Shown: positions 9,036 to 17,805, numbered from the stretch's first letter. The stretch: DNA of 64,000 nt from Alphaproteobacteria bacterium MedPE-SWcel (GCA_001874255.1 MPDC01000013.1:1-64000), one strand, 5' to 3'. Program-made: numbers and translations. Notes: generated by a model from the letters alone, not told the origin.

Positions 9036-9377
9036 ATGCTTAAGCACCCCGTGATGATGTCGGACAATTCCGATGACGAAAGCGATCTTGGTCTGCTGAC
9101 CAAAACCCGCTCGCGGACGCAACGGCCGCCGCGGTACAAGGTGATGCTGCTGAACGATGACTACACGCCGATGGAATTCGTGGTCATTGTCCTGGAGCGG
9201 TTCTTTGGGCTGACACATGCGCAAGCCTTTGAAATCATGCTGACTGTGCATAAAAAGGGTCTCGCCGTGGTCGGCGTGTTCAGCCACGAAGTCGCCGAGA
9301 CCAAAGTCGCCCAGGTGATGGATTACGCCCGTCGTCATCAGCATCCGCTGCAATGCACCATGGAAAAAGACGACTGA
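9036..9377 (+). CDS. clpS: ATP-dependent Clp protease adaptor ClpS
   Basis: A 113-residue ClpS adaptor that delivers N-degron substrates to ClpAP. A variable N-terminal tail (about 1-30) leads to the conserved core ([17 protein letters not shown], then [23 protein letters not shown] and [11 protein letters not shown]). The NDDYTPM block forms the N-degron pocket. Two internal Met codons at 9054 and 9057 are possible starts; all give a full core domain. clpA is not adjacent in this window. Confidence 0.95.
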   Translation: MLKHPVMMSDNSDDESDLGLLTKTRSRTQRPPRYKVMLLNDDYTPMEFVVIVLERFFGLTHAQAFEIMLTVHKKGLAVVGVFSHEVAETKVAQVMDYARRHQHPLQCTMEKDD

Positions 9378-9416
9378 TCGCGCCTGCGGATCAGCCCCTC
9401 TGAAAGGTCCCGTCAG

Positions 9417-10403
9417 ATGTCCCAACGCCTGAGCCTTGCGGTTCAATCGGGCGATTTCGCCATTCCCGAAACCGGGCGAATCGCCGTTTTCCACCCGCGG
9501 GAGGCGCATGATCTCTCTGCTTTGCCGCCTGCGCAGGTGGAGATCATCCAGCCGATGAAGCCGGATCATGATGTCTGGGACGCGCGGGGCTATGCCTGCG
9601 TGCCAGAGGTCGCAACCGGAGCGCGCTTTGATCTGGCGGTGGTGTTCATCCCCCGCGCCAAGCGGCTTGCCCGGCACCTGCTGGCGCAGGCCGTCGCCGT
9701 CACCGACGGGCCGGTGCTGGTCGATGGCGCCAAGACCGATGGCATTGATTCGCTGCTGAAGGAGCTAAAGGCGCGCACGGTGCCGTCGGCGGCGATCTCC
9801 AAGGCGCATGGCAAGGCGTTCCGCATCGATGGCGGTCTCGATCTGTCGGATTGGCTGGCGGCCCCGCAGCAGGTGACGGCGGACTTCGTGACCGCGCCGG
9901 GGGTGTTTTCCGCCGATGGCATTGATCCGGCCTCTCGGCATCTCGCCGCCTGCCTGCCTGCCAAGCTGGGCAGCACGGTGGCGGATCTCGGCGCCGGATG
10001 GGGCTATCTGTCGGCGCAGATCCTGACCCGCGCTGGTGTCAGCAAGCTGCATCTGGTCGAGGCAGACCATGATGCGCTGACCTGCGCGCAGCGCAATGTC
10101 GCCGACCCGCGCGCCGAATTCCATTGGGCGGACGCGCGCAGCTGGGGCAGCAAGGGGAGCCTCGATGCGGTGGTGATGAACCCGCCGTTTCACAGTGGTC
10201 GCGCCGCAGAGCCCGCGCTGGGGCAGGCGTTTATCGCCAATGCGGCGCGGCTTCTGAAACCGTCGGGACAGCTCTGGATGGTCGCCAACCGGCATCTGCC
10301 CTACGAGACGGCGCTGGCAGAGGCTTTTGCCTCTGTGGTGGAGGCGGGCGGCGACAATCGCTTTAAAATTCTGCACGCGAGCCGACCCCGCCGGGGCCGC
10401 TAG
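9417..10403 (+). CDS. Class I SAM-dependent methyltransferase, RsmC-like
   Basis: A 328-residue protein with the two-part layout of RsmC/RsmD-type rRNA guanine N2-methyltransferases: a degenerate N-terminal half and a C-terminal Rossmann domain. The SAM-binding motif VADLGAGWGYLSAQIL is at about 187-202, and the catalytic NPPF motif of amino-N-methyltransferases is at 255-258. It follows clpS by 39 bp in the same direction and may share its transcript. Target (16S rRNA G1207 or another base) is inferred from family only. Confidence 0.82.
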   Translation: MSQRLSLAVQSGDFAIPETGRIAVFHPREAHDLSALPPAQVEIIQPMKPDHDVWDARGYACVPEVATGARFDLAVVFIPRAKRLARHLLAQAVAVTDGPVLVDGAKTDGIDSLLKELKARTVPSAAISKAHGKAFRIDGGLDLSDWLAAPQQVTADFVTAPGVFSADGIDPASRHLAACLPAKLGSTVADLGAGWGYLSAQILTRAGVSKLHLVEADHDALTCAQRNVADPRAEFHWADARSWGSKGSLDAVVMNPPFHSGRAAEPALGQAFIANAARLLKPSGQLWMVANRHLPYETALAEAFASVVEAGGDNRFKILHASRPRRGR

Positions 10404-10535
10404 CGCCGAGATCCCGAATCTCTGTTCAAATTCCTGTGGCTTCCGGCTATCGTCGCCGGGGCCTCTGGCGCGATCCGGGCCATGGTCCGGCCTCGGGGAC
10501 AGGCGGGCTGTCGTGATGCAATCAAGGATCTTCTC

Positions 10536-11339
10536 ATGAGTTTTTCCATCTCCGGCAAGACGGCCATTGTGACCGGTGCCTCCAACGGCATTGGTCTGGC
10601 CATCGGACGACAGTTCGCCAAAGAGGGCGCTCAGGTCATGTTTGTGGATCAGGACGAGTCGGCCTTGTTGCAGGAGTTGGGCAATGAGGTGGAGGACAGC
10701 AATATCCGCCATTTTGCCGGCGATCTGCGCGAACGTCTGACGATCGCCAACCTGTTGTCCGCCACCATCGATGCCTTTGACCAGATCGATATTCTGGTCA
10801 ATGGCGCTCGCAAGGTTGTCCCCAGCGATCCGATCAACCCGGACGACGAAAGCGTGGAATTCCTGCTGCGTCAGAACCTGATGTCCACATTGCGCCTGTC
10901 GCAGCATGTGGCCAAGCGGATGATCCGGCAGGGGGAGGAACGCGGCGACGAGTCCTCCAATGGCGCGATCATCAACCTGTCATCGATCGCCGCACGGCGC
11001 ACGCATCCGGATCTGATGGCCTATTCGGTGGCCTCGGCGGCGCTGGACCAGATGACCCGCTCCCTCGCGGTGTCGCTGGCGCCGCATCGCATCCGGGTGA
11101 ATTCCATCGCCTTTGGGTCCGTCATGAGCGCCTCGATGCAGGCGACATTGAAGGGCAATCGCACCATGCGGCAGGACATCGAGGCCCATACGCCGCTGAA
11201 CCGGATCGCGCCGCCGACGGAGCTGACCGAGACGGCACAGTATCTCGCGTCGGATGCCTCTGGGTTCATGACCGGCCAGGTGCTGACGCTGGACGGCGGG
11301 CGGACGCTGCTTGATCCGGTGACGGCGCCGGTGCATTGA
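10536..11339 (+). CDS. SDR-family protein lacking the catalytic lysine
   Basis: A 267-residue short-chain dehydrogenase/reductase fold. The NAD(P)-binding glycine motif TGASNGIG is at 13-20 and a catalytic-type Ser lies in INLSS (149-150). Y163 is in place, but the YxxxK lysine is replaced by S167 (AYSVASAAL), and the usual NNAG is NGAR (89-92). It may be a poor or altered enzyme. The ATG at 10536 starts right before the conserved beta-strand; a longer upstream extension is not credible. It lies 52 bp before hemF and may be co-transcribed. Function unknown. Confidence 0.83.
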   Translation: MSFSISGKTAIVTGASNGIGLAIGRQFAKEGAQVMFVDQDESALLQELGNEVEDSNIRHFAGDLRERLTIANLLSATIDAFDQIDILVNGARKVVPSDPINPDDESVEFLLRQNLMSTLRLSQHVAKRMIRQGEERGDESSNGAIINLSSIAARRTHPDLMAYSVASAALDQMTRSLAVSLAPHRIRVNSIAFGSVMSASMQATLKGNRTMRQDIEAHTPLNRIAPPTELTETAQYLASDASGFMTGQVLTLDGGRTLLDPVTAPVH

Positions 11340-11391
11340 GGCCCCGACCGTGGCCCGAAAGAGCCTGCAGCGCGCAAGACAGGAGCCCCAG

Positions 11392-12294
11392 ATGAGCGAT
11401 CACACCGAGGATATGAAGGACGAAAAGACCCGCGCGGCGGCCTGGTTCCGCAGCCTGCGCGATCAGATCGTTGCCGCCTTTGAGGGGCTGGAGGACAGCC
11501 ACGCAGAGGGCCCCTTTGCCGCGATGGAGGCCGGGCGGTTCGAGGTCACGCAGACGCAGCGCAGTTCCGAGGATGGCTCGGATGCGGGTGGCGGCCTGAT
11601 GAGCGTGATGCGCGGCGGCCGCGTCTTCGAGAAAGTCGGCGTCAACATATCCGAAGTCTACGGCCGGTTGGGAGAGCGTGCCCAGACGGCCATGGCGGCC
11701 CGCAAGGGGTTTCCGGGCATGTCCGCGGACCCGCGATTCTGGGCGTCGGGGATCTCTTTGGTGGCGCATATGCGCAATCCGCATGTGCCGGCGGTGCATA
11801 TGAACACGCGCATGTTCTGGACCCCGCACGGGTGGTGGTTCGGCGGCGGCTCCGATTTGAATCCTTGCATCGAATATGCCGGGGATACCGCGCATTTCCA
11901 TCAGGTGCAGAAGGACCATCTGGATCCGCATGGGGCGGATCTCTACCCTCGGCTGAAGGCCTGGGCGGATGAGTATTTCTATATTCCCCATCGCGGCCGG
12001 GCCCGGGGGGTCGGCGGCATTTTCCTCGATGATCACAACAGCGGCGACTGGGCGCAGGATTTTGCTTTGATCCAGGACATTGGCCGGGCGTTCCTGCCGG
12101 CCTTTGCGCCATTGGTCGAATCCCGCCGGGTGCAGGACTGCGATGCGGCGGACAGGGATGCACAGCTGATCCATCGCGGGCTCTATGCCGAATATAATCT
12201 GGTCTATGATCGTGGTACCAAATTCGGTCTGGAAACCGGGCATGACGCCAATGCAGTGCTGATGAGCCTGCCGCCCCTGGCGAAATGGGTGTGA
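11392..12294 (+). CDS. hemF: Oxygen-dependent coproporphyrinogen III oxidase HemF
   Basis: A 300-residue cytosolic enzyme that decarboxylates coproporphyrinogen III to protoporphyrinogen IX using O2. Family blocks are clear: GVNISEVYG, HMRNPHVPAVHMNTRMF, WWFGGGSDLNPCIEY, and the C-terminal RYNEFNL-like LYAEYNLVYDRGTKFGLETG. Length equals the usual ~300 residues. An AGGAG sits seven bases before the ATG at 11392. It is near hemC and hemE but not in one operon with them. Confidence 0.96.
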   Translation: MSDHTEDMKDEKTRAAAWFRSLRDQIVAAFEGLEDSHAEGPFAAMEAGRFEVTQTQRSSEDGSDAGGGLMSVMRGGRVFEKVGVNISEVYGRLGERAQTAMAARKGFPGMSADPRFWASGISLVAHMRNPHVPAVHMNTRMFWTPHGWWFGGGSDLNPCIEYAGDTAHFHQVQKDHLDPHGADLYPRLKAWADEYFYIPHRGRARGVGGIFLDDHNSGDWAQDFALIQDIGRAFLPAFAPLVESRRVQDCDAADRDAQLIHRGLYAEYNLVYDRGTKFGLETGHDANAVLMSLPPLAKWV

Positions 12295-12299
12295 CGCAG

Positions 12300-12348
12300 G
12301 ACAGGCGGGATATTGGACAGGCTGCATAATGGACAGTCGGGATAGTTG
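12300..12348 (+). repeat. Degenerate 16-bp tandem repeat, three units
   Basis: Units GACAGGCGGGATATTG, GACAGGCTGCATAATG and GACAGTCGGGATAGTTG follow each other immediately after the hemF stop codon. Confidence 0.6.
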
Positions 12349-12360
12349 ACTGGGGGATAT

Positions 12361-12420
12361 GGGGCAGGGGTATACTGGGCAGGGGTATACGGGGCAGGGG
12401 TATACGGGGCAGTGCGATGC
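12361..12420 (+). repeat. 15-bp tandem repeat, three good units plus one degenerate
   Basis: Units GGGGCAGGGGTATAC, TGGGCAGGGGTATAC, GGGGCAGGGGTATAC and GGGGCAGTGCGATGC. Since the period is a multiple of three, every frame is open and gives a spurious repeated peptide. I do not treat it as coding. Confidence 0.9.
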
Positions 12421-12528
12421 GACAAACCAGTGTGTTTCCGCCGATCCGGGGGCGCGCAGGTGGCGGGCTCTTCAGTTCCTGTTGATGGATTGGGCGCTCT
12501 GCGGCTCTATGAGGCAGTATGTTCCGGG

Positions 12529-12558
12529 GCAGTGCGTTTCAGCGCAGTGCGTTTCGGG
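12529..12558 (+). repeat. 15-bp tandem pair just upstream of the GH25 gene
   Basis: GCAGTGCGTTTCAGC is followed by GCAGTGCGTTTCGGG. Both resemble the last, diverged unit of the 15-bp array at 12406-12420. Confidence 0.65.
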
Positions 12559-12584
12559 AGAGAGCGTTTGAGGGCGGAGATGAG

Positions 12585-13481
12585 ATGACATTGGGCCGGG
12601 TGTTCAGACGAGTTGCATTGGTTCTTGGTGTGGCGGGCCTGGCGTCCTGCAGCAGCACAACACGCGCGCCGGTGCCAGCGCCGCCACTGGAGGGGCAGGC
12701 GCAGCGGGTGATCGATCCGGTCTTTGCCCGGGCCTATGAGGCGCTCGCCACTTTTCCGAGGTTTGGGGACAACGATCCGCACGGGTGGGAGGGGACACCG
12801 CCTTGGGTCTATCCGGTCCATGGCATCGACGTGGCGCGCTATCAGGGGCGCATCGACTGGCCAAAGGTCCGTGCCTCCGGGGTCTCCTTCGCCTGGATCA
12901 AGGCGACCGAAGGCGGTGATTTCTTGGATCCGGAGTTCCGGTCGAACTGGCGCGCGGCGCGGCGTGCGGGGCTGCGGCGCGGAGCCTATCATTTCTACTA
13001 TTTCTGTCGCACGCCGGAAGATCAGGCACGGTGGTATATCCGCAATGTCCCCCGGGACGCAGGCAGCCTGCCGCCGGTGCTGGACATTGAATGGAACCAC
13101 GCCTCTCCCACGTGCAAGCGCCGCCCCTCCGGCGCCCAGGCCCGCCGCGAGGCAGAGCGGTTCCTGCGCCTGATCAAGGCGCATTACGGCCGTCGGCCGG
13201 TGCTGTATACGACGGTGGATTTCTACCGCGACACAGGCATCGGTCAGCTGAAGGGGGTGGATTTCTGGCTGCGGTCTGTCGCCGGCCATCCCGAACAGGT
13301 CTACCCCGGCGCGCAGTGGCGCTTTTGGCAATACACCGGCACGGGATCGGTGCCGGGGGTTGAGGGGGATGTGGATCTGAACGTCTTTGCAGGCACGGCG
13401 GACAGTTGGCTGCAGTGGCTCGGGTATCGAAAATACCTGCCGGCAGACCCTGCGCAGTCTGCACTCGAACCGGGGAACTGA
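12585..13481 (+). CDS. Glycoside hydrolase family 25 (lysozyme-like) lipoprotein
   Basis: A 298-residue N-acetylmuramidase-type protein. A lipoprotein signal ends in a lipobox LASC (about residues 18-21), so the mature protein is probably membrane-anchored in the envelope. The GH25 barrel starts at GIDVARYQG with catalytic-type D82. The D167-x-E169 pair (LDIEW) is the other active-site acid pair. Further blocks are FAWIKATEGG, GAYHFYYF and FWQYTGTG. It lies alone between repeat-rich regions. GH25 enzymes are best known from phages and Gram-positives; a housekeeping or cell-wall-remodelling role here is inference. Confidence 0.9.
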   Translation: MTLGRVFRRVALVLGVAGLASCSSTTRAPVPAPPLEGQAQRVIDPVFARAYEALATFPRFGDNDPHGWEGTPPWVYPVHGIDVARYQGRIDWPKVRASGVSFAWIKATEGGDFLDPEFRSNWRAARRAGLRRGAYHFYYFCRTPEDQARWYIRNVPRDAGSLPPVLDIEWNHASPTCKRRPSGAQARREAERFLRLIKAHYGRRPVLYTTVDFYRDTGIGQLKGVDFWLRSVAGHPEQVYPGAQWRFWQYTGTGSVPGVEGDVDLNVFAGTADSWLQWLGYRKYLPADPAQSALEPGN

Positions 13482-13530
13482 AGGCCGGAGACCCGCTGCC
13501 TGGTGGGGGATCGAGGGGACGTCAGAGGAG

Positions 13531-13609
13531 GCGCCGGAGGCGCGGCCTGCCCGGCCCAACGCTTTTGGGGGAGCCTATGGCTCAACCAGAAAGGGGCGGG
13601 AGGGCTCGC
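13531..13609 (+). repeat. Dispersed two-arm hairpin element, copy F (diverged)
   Basis: Hairpin 1 GCGCC-GGA-GGCGC (13531-13543), arm 1 GCCTGCCCGGCCCAACG (13545-13561), hairpin 2 GAGCC-TAT-GGCTC (13571-13583) and a weakened arm 2 GGGGCGGGAGGGCTC (13593-13607). It lies between the convergent GH25 and hemC genes. Confidence 0.65.
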
Positions 13610-13678
13610 CTGCTGCGGATGCTGAGCCTTCGAGGCCGGTCGCGAAGATCTTCCAAGGCAATGCGCGGGCCTCGGGTC

Positions 13679-14635
13679 TCAGAGTGTGAAGAACCCGGTG
13701 CCCGCCCGCGCGCGCAGGCCTTCGCCCATGTGGCGACCGAGTTCGGCGCCATCTTCGACCGGACCACTCTGGGCCGCAGACAGTTTTTCGGATCCGTCGG
13801 GACGCAGGATTTCACCACGCAGATGCAGCGCGCCACCGGAGAGCTCTGCCAGGGCGGCGATCGGGGTTTCGCAGGACCCGTCGAGGGCCGCCAGAAAGGC
13901 GCGTTCGGCTGCAAGCCGCAGACCGGTTTCCGCGTGATGGATCGCTTCCAGCAATGTGGCGGCGACCGGATCGTCGCGGCGGCGCTCGATGCCGATGGCC
14001 CCCTGCGCGACCGCGGGCAGCATCTCTTCCGGCTCGATCGGGCATCCGGGGACCTCCTCGGCCATGTTCAGCCGACGCAGGCCCGCCATCGCGAGGAAGG
14101 TTGCGGTCGCCACACCGTCCCCCAGCTTCTGCAGCCGGGTCTGCACGTTGCCGCGGAATTCCACCACCTGCAAATCCGGCCGCTGATGCAGAAGCTGCGC
14201 CCGGCGGCGCAGGGAGGACGTCCCCACAACCGCCCCCTCCGGCAGATCGGCAATGGCACGATACGTGGGCGCAACAAAGGCGTCGCGCACGTCCTCGCGC
14301 GGAAGATAGCAGTCCAGCAGCAGACCGTCGGGCTGCACGGTCGGCATGTCCTTCATCGAATGCACGGCCAGGTCGATACCTCCGGAGGTCAGCGCCTCTT
14401 CGATCTCCTTGGTGAACAGCCCCTTGTTTCCGATCTCCTTCAGCGGCCGGTCGGCATCGATCATCGCGCGATTGTCGCCGGTGGTCTTGATCACCACGAT
14501 GTCAAAGGCCGCAGGGTCCAGATCAAAGGCGCGCGCCAGCCTGTCACGGGTCTCATAGGCCTGGGCCAGGGCCAATGGCGAGCCGCGGGTGCCGATTTTC
14601 AGGGGTGAAGCGGGAGAGGGCAGGGTCAGGGTCAT
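13679..14635 (-). CDS. hemC: Hydroxymethylbilane synthase (porphobilinogen deaminase) HemC
   Basis: A 318-residue enzyme that polymerises four porphobilinogens to hydroxymethylbilane. Hallmarks are KIGTRGSPLALAQA near the N-terminus, KTTGD, GGIDLAVHSMKDMP, GTSSLRRRAQL and the dipyrromethane-cofactor cysteine C255 in GSCETP. I chose the ATG at 14635 because it sits 12 residues before the conserved start of the fold; the frame upstream is non-coding in character. It is divergent from hemE across a 122-bp promoter region, a common alphaproteobacterial arrangement. Confidence 0.96.
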   Translation of the reverse strand: MTLTLPSPASPLKIGTRGSPLALAQAYETRDRLARAFDLDPAAFDIVVIKTTGDNRAMIDADRPLKEIGNKGLFTKEIEEALTSGGIDLAVHSMKDMPTVQPDGLLLDCYLPREDVRDAFVAPTYRAIADLPEGAVVGTSSLRRRAQLLHQRPDLQVVEFRGNVQTRLQKLGDGVATATFLAMAGLRRLNMAEEVPGCPIEPEEMLPAVAQGAIGIERRRDDPVAATLLEAIHHAETGLRLAAERAFLAALDGSCETPIAALAELSGGALHLRGEILRPDGSEKLSAAQSGPVEDGAELGRHMGEGLRARAGTGFFTL

Positions 14636-14757
14636 GGGGCAGAGGCTTAATCGCGACATTATGCCGTGGCAAGCGCTAGGGTGCCCTCGGGGCGCAAGCC
14701 TTGACAATTTGCCGCTGAGGCTAGACCTCAGGGGAGCTGGAACAAAAGGGGCAGAGC

Positions 14758-15801
14758 ATGGGCCAACAGAAGACGATCCTGCGGGCGCTGGCGGGCGAGA
14801 CGCTGGATGTGCCACCGATCTGGATGATGCGCCAGGCGGGGAGATATCTGCCGGAGTACCGGGCCACGCGGGCGCAGGCCGGTGATTTCCTGAGCCTGTG
14901 CTACAACCCGGAGCTGGCCGCCGAGGTGACATTGCAGCCGATTCGGCGCTTTGGCTTTGATGCGGCGATCCTGTTTGCGGATATCTTGCTGGTGCCGCAG
15001 GCGCTGGGGGCGGATCTTTGGTTCGTCACCGGTGAAGGCCCGCGCCTGTCGACGATCACGGGGGATGCGGATTTTGCCCGGCTGAAACCGGTCAGCGACA
15101 TTCACGAAACCCTCGATCCGGTCTATGAGACCCTGCGCATCCTGTCCGGGGCCCTGCCGCGCGAAACCACGCTGATCGGCTTTGCCGGGGCGCCCTGGAC
15201 CGTCGCCACCTACATGATCGCCGGACGGGGCACGCCGGATCAGGCACCGGCCCATGCGCTGATGACGCAGAACACGGCCGTGTTTGAGGCGCTGATGGCC
15301 CGGATCACCGCGGCCACCATCGAATACCTGAGCGCCCAGGTCGAGGCCGGTGCCGAGGTGATCAAGATCTTCGACAGCTGGGCCGGGTCCCTGAAAGGTG
15401 CGGCCTTTGACAAATACGCGCTGGAGCCTGCCCGGGAAATTACCGCGGCGCTGAAAGCGCGCCATCCCGGCATCCCGATCATCGGCTTCCCGCGTGAGGC
15501 GGCCGAGAAATACATCGGCTTTCACAAGGCGACCGGCGTCGATTGCGTTGCGCTGGACAATTCCGTCGATCCGGAATGGGCGGCGGCGCATGTGCAGGTC
15601 GATGGCTGCGTGCAGGGCAACCTCGCCTCTCGGCATATGGTCTCGGGCGGGGAGGCGCTTGTGTCGGATACGCGGCGCATAGTGAAGGCTTTCTCCAAGG
15701 GGCCGCATATCTTCAACCTTGGTCATGGCATCACGCCGGACGGCGATCCTGACAATGTCCAATTGATGATCGACACCGTGCGAGAGGGTGCGGTGGAGTG
15801 A
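14758..15801 (+). CDS. hemE: Uroporphyrinogen decarboxylase HemE
   Basis: A 347-residue cytosolic enzyme converting uroporphyrinogen III to coproporphyrinogen III. The signature [16 protein letters not shown] is at about 20-35 and a second block [10 protein letters not shown] with later GNLASRHM is present. Length is normal. The start has an AAGGGG Shine-Dalgarno eight bases upstream. A TTGACA at 14701 may be the -35 of its promoter, but the best -10 candidate is only 15 bp away. A perfect nine-bp hairpin follows the stop. Confidence 0.96.
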   Translation: MGQQKTILRALAGETLDVPPIWMMRQAGRYLPEYRATRAQAGDFLSLCYNPELAAEVTLQPIRRFGFDAAILFADILLVPQALGADLWFVTGEGPRLSTITGDADFARLKPVSDIHETLDPVYETLRILSGALPRETTLIGFAGAPWTVATYMIAGRGTPDQAPAHALMTQNTAVFEALMARITAATIEYLSAQVEAGAEVIKIFDSWAGSLKGAAFDKYALEPAREITAALKARHPGIPIIGFPREAAEKYIGFHKATGVDCVALDNSVDPEWAAAHVQVDGCVQGNLASRHMVSGGEALVSDTRRIVKAFSKGPHIFNLGHGITPDGDPDNVQLMIDTVREGAVE

Positions 15802-15811
15802 ACCCGGCGGG

Positions 15812-15832
15812 GCGAGGGCCGATGGCCCTCGC
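15812..15832 (+). terminator. Hairpin after hemE, possible terminator
   Basis: GCGAGGGCC and GGCCCTCGC form a perfect nine-bp stem around GAT, 11 bases after the hemE stop. The following ACAGGTTGTTT is only moderately T-rich, so intrinsic termination is likely but not certain. Confidence 0.5.
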
Positions 15833-15967
15833 ACAGGTTGTTTGGGGTTTGGCGTCCGGCCGGTCTGTTGGGCCTGTCTCTCCGGCCAGCCCGTCTGGTC
15901 CATCTGTCTGGCCTGTCGGGGCTGCTCGATGTGCCTGCACTGTCCGGGCGCGAGCGGGGGGCTGACG

Positions 15968-17101
15968 TCAGTCTTTTGAACCAGAATGGGGGCGCGCCAG
16001 ATCCCGTTGCATCAAACCCCTCTGCGCCAGATCGCGCAGGATCCCGGCCCGGTGGTGATCCCGGGCCGGTATCGGGCCGGGGGTTTTGATCTGCCCGTCA
16101 AATCTAGGCGCCGGGGCAGGCTGCAGATCGCCATTGACGGTGGTCCAGGTGGCGCGGCTGGTATTGATCGGGTGGTCTGCGGCCTCTGTCGGCGAGAGCA
16201 CGGGCGCCACGCAGGCGTCCGACGCGGCAAACAGGTCCGCCCAGTGGTCGCGCGTCCGGGCCGCGAACCGCCCGGCAAGGCGGGCGGTGAGTTCCGGCCA
16301 GAGCGCCGCGTCGTGCTGCCGTGCGAAATCGGGGTCCTGATCGAGCCCCATCCCGGCCAGAAACAAAGCGTAGAACTGCGGCTCCAGACATTGCACAGAG
16401 ACATGCCCCCCGCCTTTGCAGGCATAGGTCCGGCTCCAATGGGGACCGTCGAGCAGGTTCTCGCCGCGTCGCTCCCCAAAACCTCCGGCCTGACGGATCG
16501 CCATCAGCAGCGACATCATATGCGCCGAGCCGTCGTAGATCGCCGCGTCGACCACGGTGCCCACGCCGGTGGATGCGGCGCGCAGGAGCCCGGCCAGAAG
16601 CCCTGCGACAAGGTAGAGCGCGCCGCCCCCGATATCGCCGACAAGCGTCGGCGGCGGCAGGGGCGGATCGCCCGGTGCCGAGGCGGGCCAGAGCGCGCCG
16701 GAGAGGGCGATATAGGTGAGGTCGTGACCGGCCACATGCGCCATTGGACCAGCCTGCCCCCAACCGGTCATCCGGCCATACACCAATGCGGGATTGAGCG
16801 CCGACATCTCCTGCGGGCCGAGGGTCAGCCGTTCCATCACGCCCGGGCGAAACCCTTCGATCAGCCCGTCTGCCGTCGCAATCAGGGCCTGCGCGATTTG
16901 CTGGTCCTCCGGGTCCTTCAGGTCGAGGGCGATGGATTTCTTGCCCCGGTCCAGGATCGACTGTTCCGCCATGCCGGGGGGCGCGGTGCCGCCCTTGCGG
17001 TGGATGCAGATCACCTCTGCCCCGAGGTCGGCCAGCATCATGGCCGCAAAAGGCGCAGGCCCCAGCGCCTCGATTTCGATGATGCGAATACCCTCGAGCA
17101 T
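15968..17101 (-). CDS. Alpha-methylacyl-CoA racemase (family III CoA-transferase fold)
   Basis: A 377-residue CaiB/BaiF-fold protein. Residues aligning with the Mycobacterium tuberculosis racemase triad are all present at nearly the same positions: H126 (AGHDLTY), D156 (VGDIGG) and E240 (LEPQFY). That favours racemisation of 2-methylacyl-CoA esters over CoA transfer. The N-terminus MLEGIRIIEIEALGPAPFAA matches the family, fixing the ATG at 17101; the longer frame upstream is not credible. It is convergent with hemE and divergent from a CoxG-like gene. Role may be branched-chain lipid or sterol catabolism (inference). Confidence 0.88.
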   Translation of the reverse strand: MLEGIRIIEIEALGPAPFAAMMLADLGAEVICIHRKGGTAPPGMAEQSILDRGKKSIALDLKDPEDQQIAQALIATADGLIEGFRPGVMERLTLGPQEMSALNPALVYGRMTGWGQAGPMAHVAGHDLTYIALSGALWPASAPGDPPLPPPTLVGDIGGGALYLVAGLLAGLLRAASTGVGTVVDAAIYDGSAHMMSLLMAIRQAGGFGERRGENLLDGPHWSRTYACKGGGHVSVQCLEPQFYALFLAGMGLDQDPDFARQHDAALWPELTARLAGRFAARTRDHWADLFAASDACVAPVLSPTEAADHPINTSRATWTTVNGDLQPAPAPRFDGQIKTPGPIPARDHHRAGILRDLAQRGLMQRDLARPHSGSKD

Positions 17102-17268
17102 GGCGGGACCTCCGGCTGTGCCTCTGATGTCTGAACCCGACCCTGCCTGCAACCGGGGGCAGGCCGCAATCGGCGCGGGATGTGACGCCACGTTCGCGAC
17201 GACCGTTGGCAGCGCCGCCCGGAACCGCTAGGTCTAGGGAACCGCAGCTGAGGACAGGGAGATACGTC

Positions 17269-17805
17269 ATGCAGATGAGTGACCAGAAGGAAATCGCGGC
17301 CGATCCCGCAACCGTTTATGCGGCACTGCTGAACCCGGAGGTGCTGAAGAGCTGTGTGCCCGGCGCACAGGAGGTTTCGGGCTCGCCGGAAGAGGGATTC
17401 GAGGCCAAGGTGACGCAGAAGGTCGGTCCGGTCAAAGCGACGTTCACCGGCAAGGTCACCCTGTCCGATCTGATCGAAAACCAGAAGCTGACCATCTCGG
17501 GCGAGGGCAAGGGCGGGGCTGCGGGCTTTGCCAAGGGAAGCGCCGTGGTGACCTTGACGCCGAGCGGGACCGGCACCGTCCTGGCCTATGATGTCGATGC
17601 CAAGGTCGGCGGCAAGCTGGCGCAGCTTGGCAGCCGCATCATCGACGGCTTCGCCAAGAAAATGGCAGATCAGTTCTTCACCAACCTTCAGGAGACCCTG
17701 GGCGGGGGCGCAGAAGAGACCGTGCCGCGGGATGGCGCCGATGAGGGCGCTGCAGAGACGGGTGAAAAGAAAAGCTGGCTGAAGAAGATCACCGGCGGCG
17801 CCTGA
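17269..17805 (+). CDS. CoxG-like SRPBCC-domain protein
   Basis: A 178-residue protein of the carbon monoxide dehydrogenase subunit G (CoxG) family. The SRPBCC fold covers about 1-145, with family blocks VYAALLNPEVLKSCVPGAQ and GPVKATFTGKV. A Lys-rich C-terminal tail (KKSWLKKITGG) could touch the membrane, as proposed for CoxG, which recruits MoCu-dehydrogenase. No coxMSL genes are nearby, so the partner is unknown. The start at 17269 lies behind GGGAG; an upstream in-frame ATG is less likely. Confidence 0.85.
   Translation: MQMSDQKEIAADPATVYAALLNPEVLKSCVPGAQEVSGSPEEGFEAKVTQKVGPVKATFTGKVTLSDLIENQKLTISGEGKGGAAGFAKGSAVVTLTPSGTGTVLAYDVDAKVGGKLAQLGSRIIDGFAKKMADQFFTNLQETLGGGAEETVPRDGADEGAAETGEKKSWLKKITGGA

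Larger units (their letters stand above)
12295..12584. other. Minisatellite-rich intergenic region between hemF and the GH25 gene
   Basis: No gene is supported. Almost half the region is short tandem repeats: about 16-bp units at 12300-12348, 15-bp units at 12361-12420 and a 15-bp pair at 12529-12558. The remainder must hold the promoter of the lysozyme gene, but no clear box is seen. Confidence 0.6.

Noticed and set aside
12346-12588. Gly-Tyr-Thr-repeat peptide frame over the 15-bp array
   Set aside because: The repeat period is a multiple of three, so an open frame is expected without selection; no ribosome site or family support.
14636-14757. A replication origin next to hemE, as in Caulobacter
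   Set aside because: The hemC-hemE gap is only 122 bp, lacks DnaA boxes and AT-rich DNA, and the Caulobacter neighbours are absent.
15833-15967. Apparent repeats of CTGTCTGGCC type after hemE
   Set aside because: No unit or period can be fixed; composition bias explains it as well.
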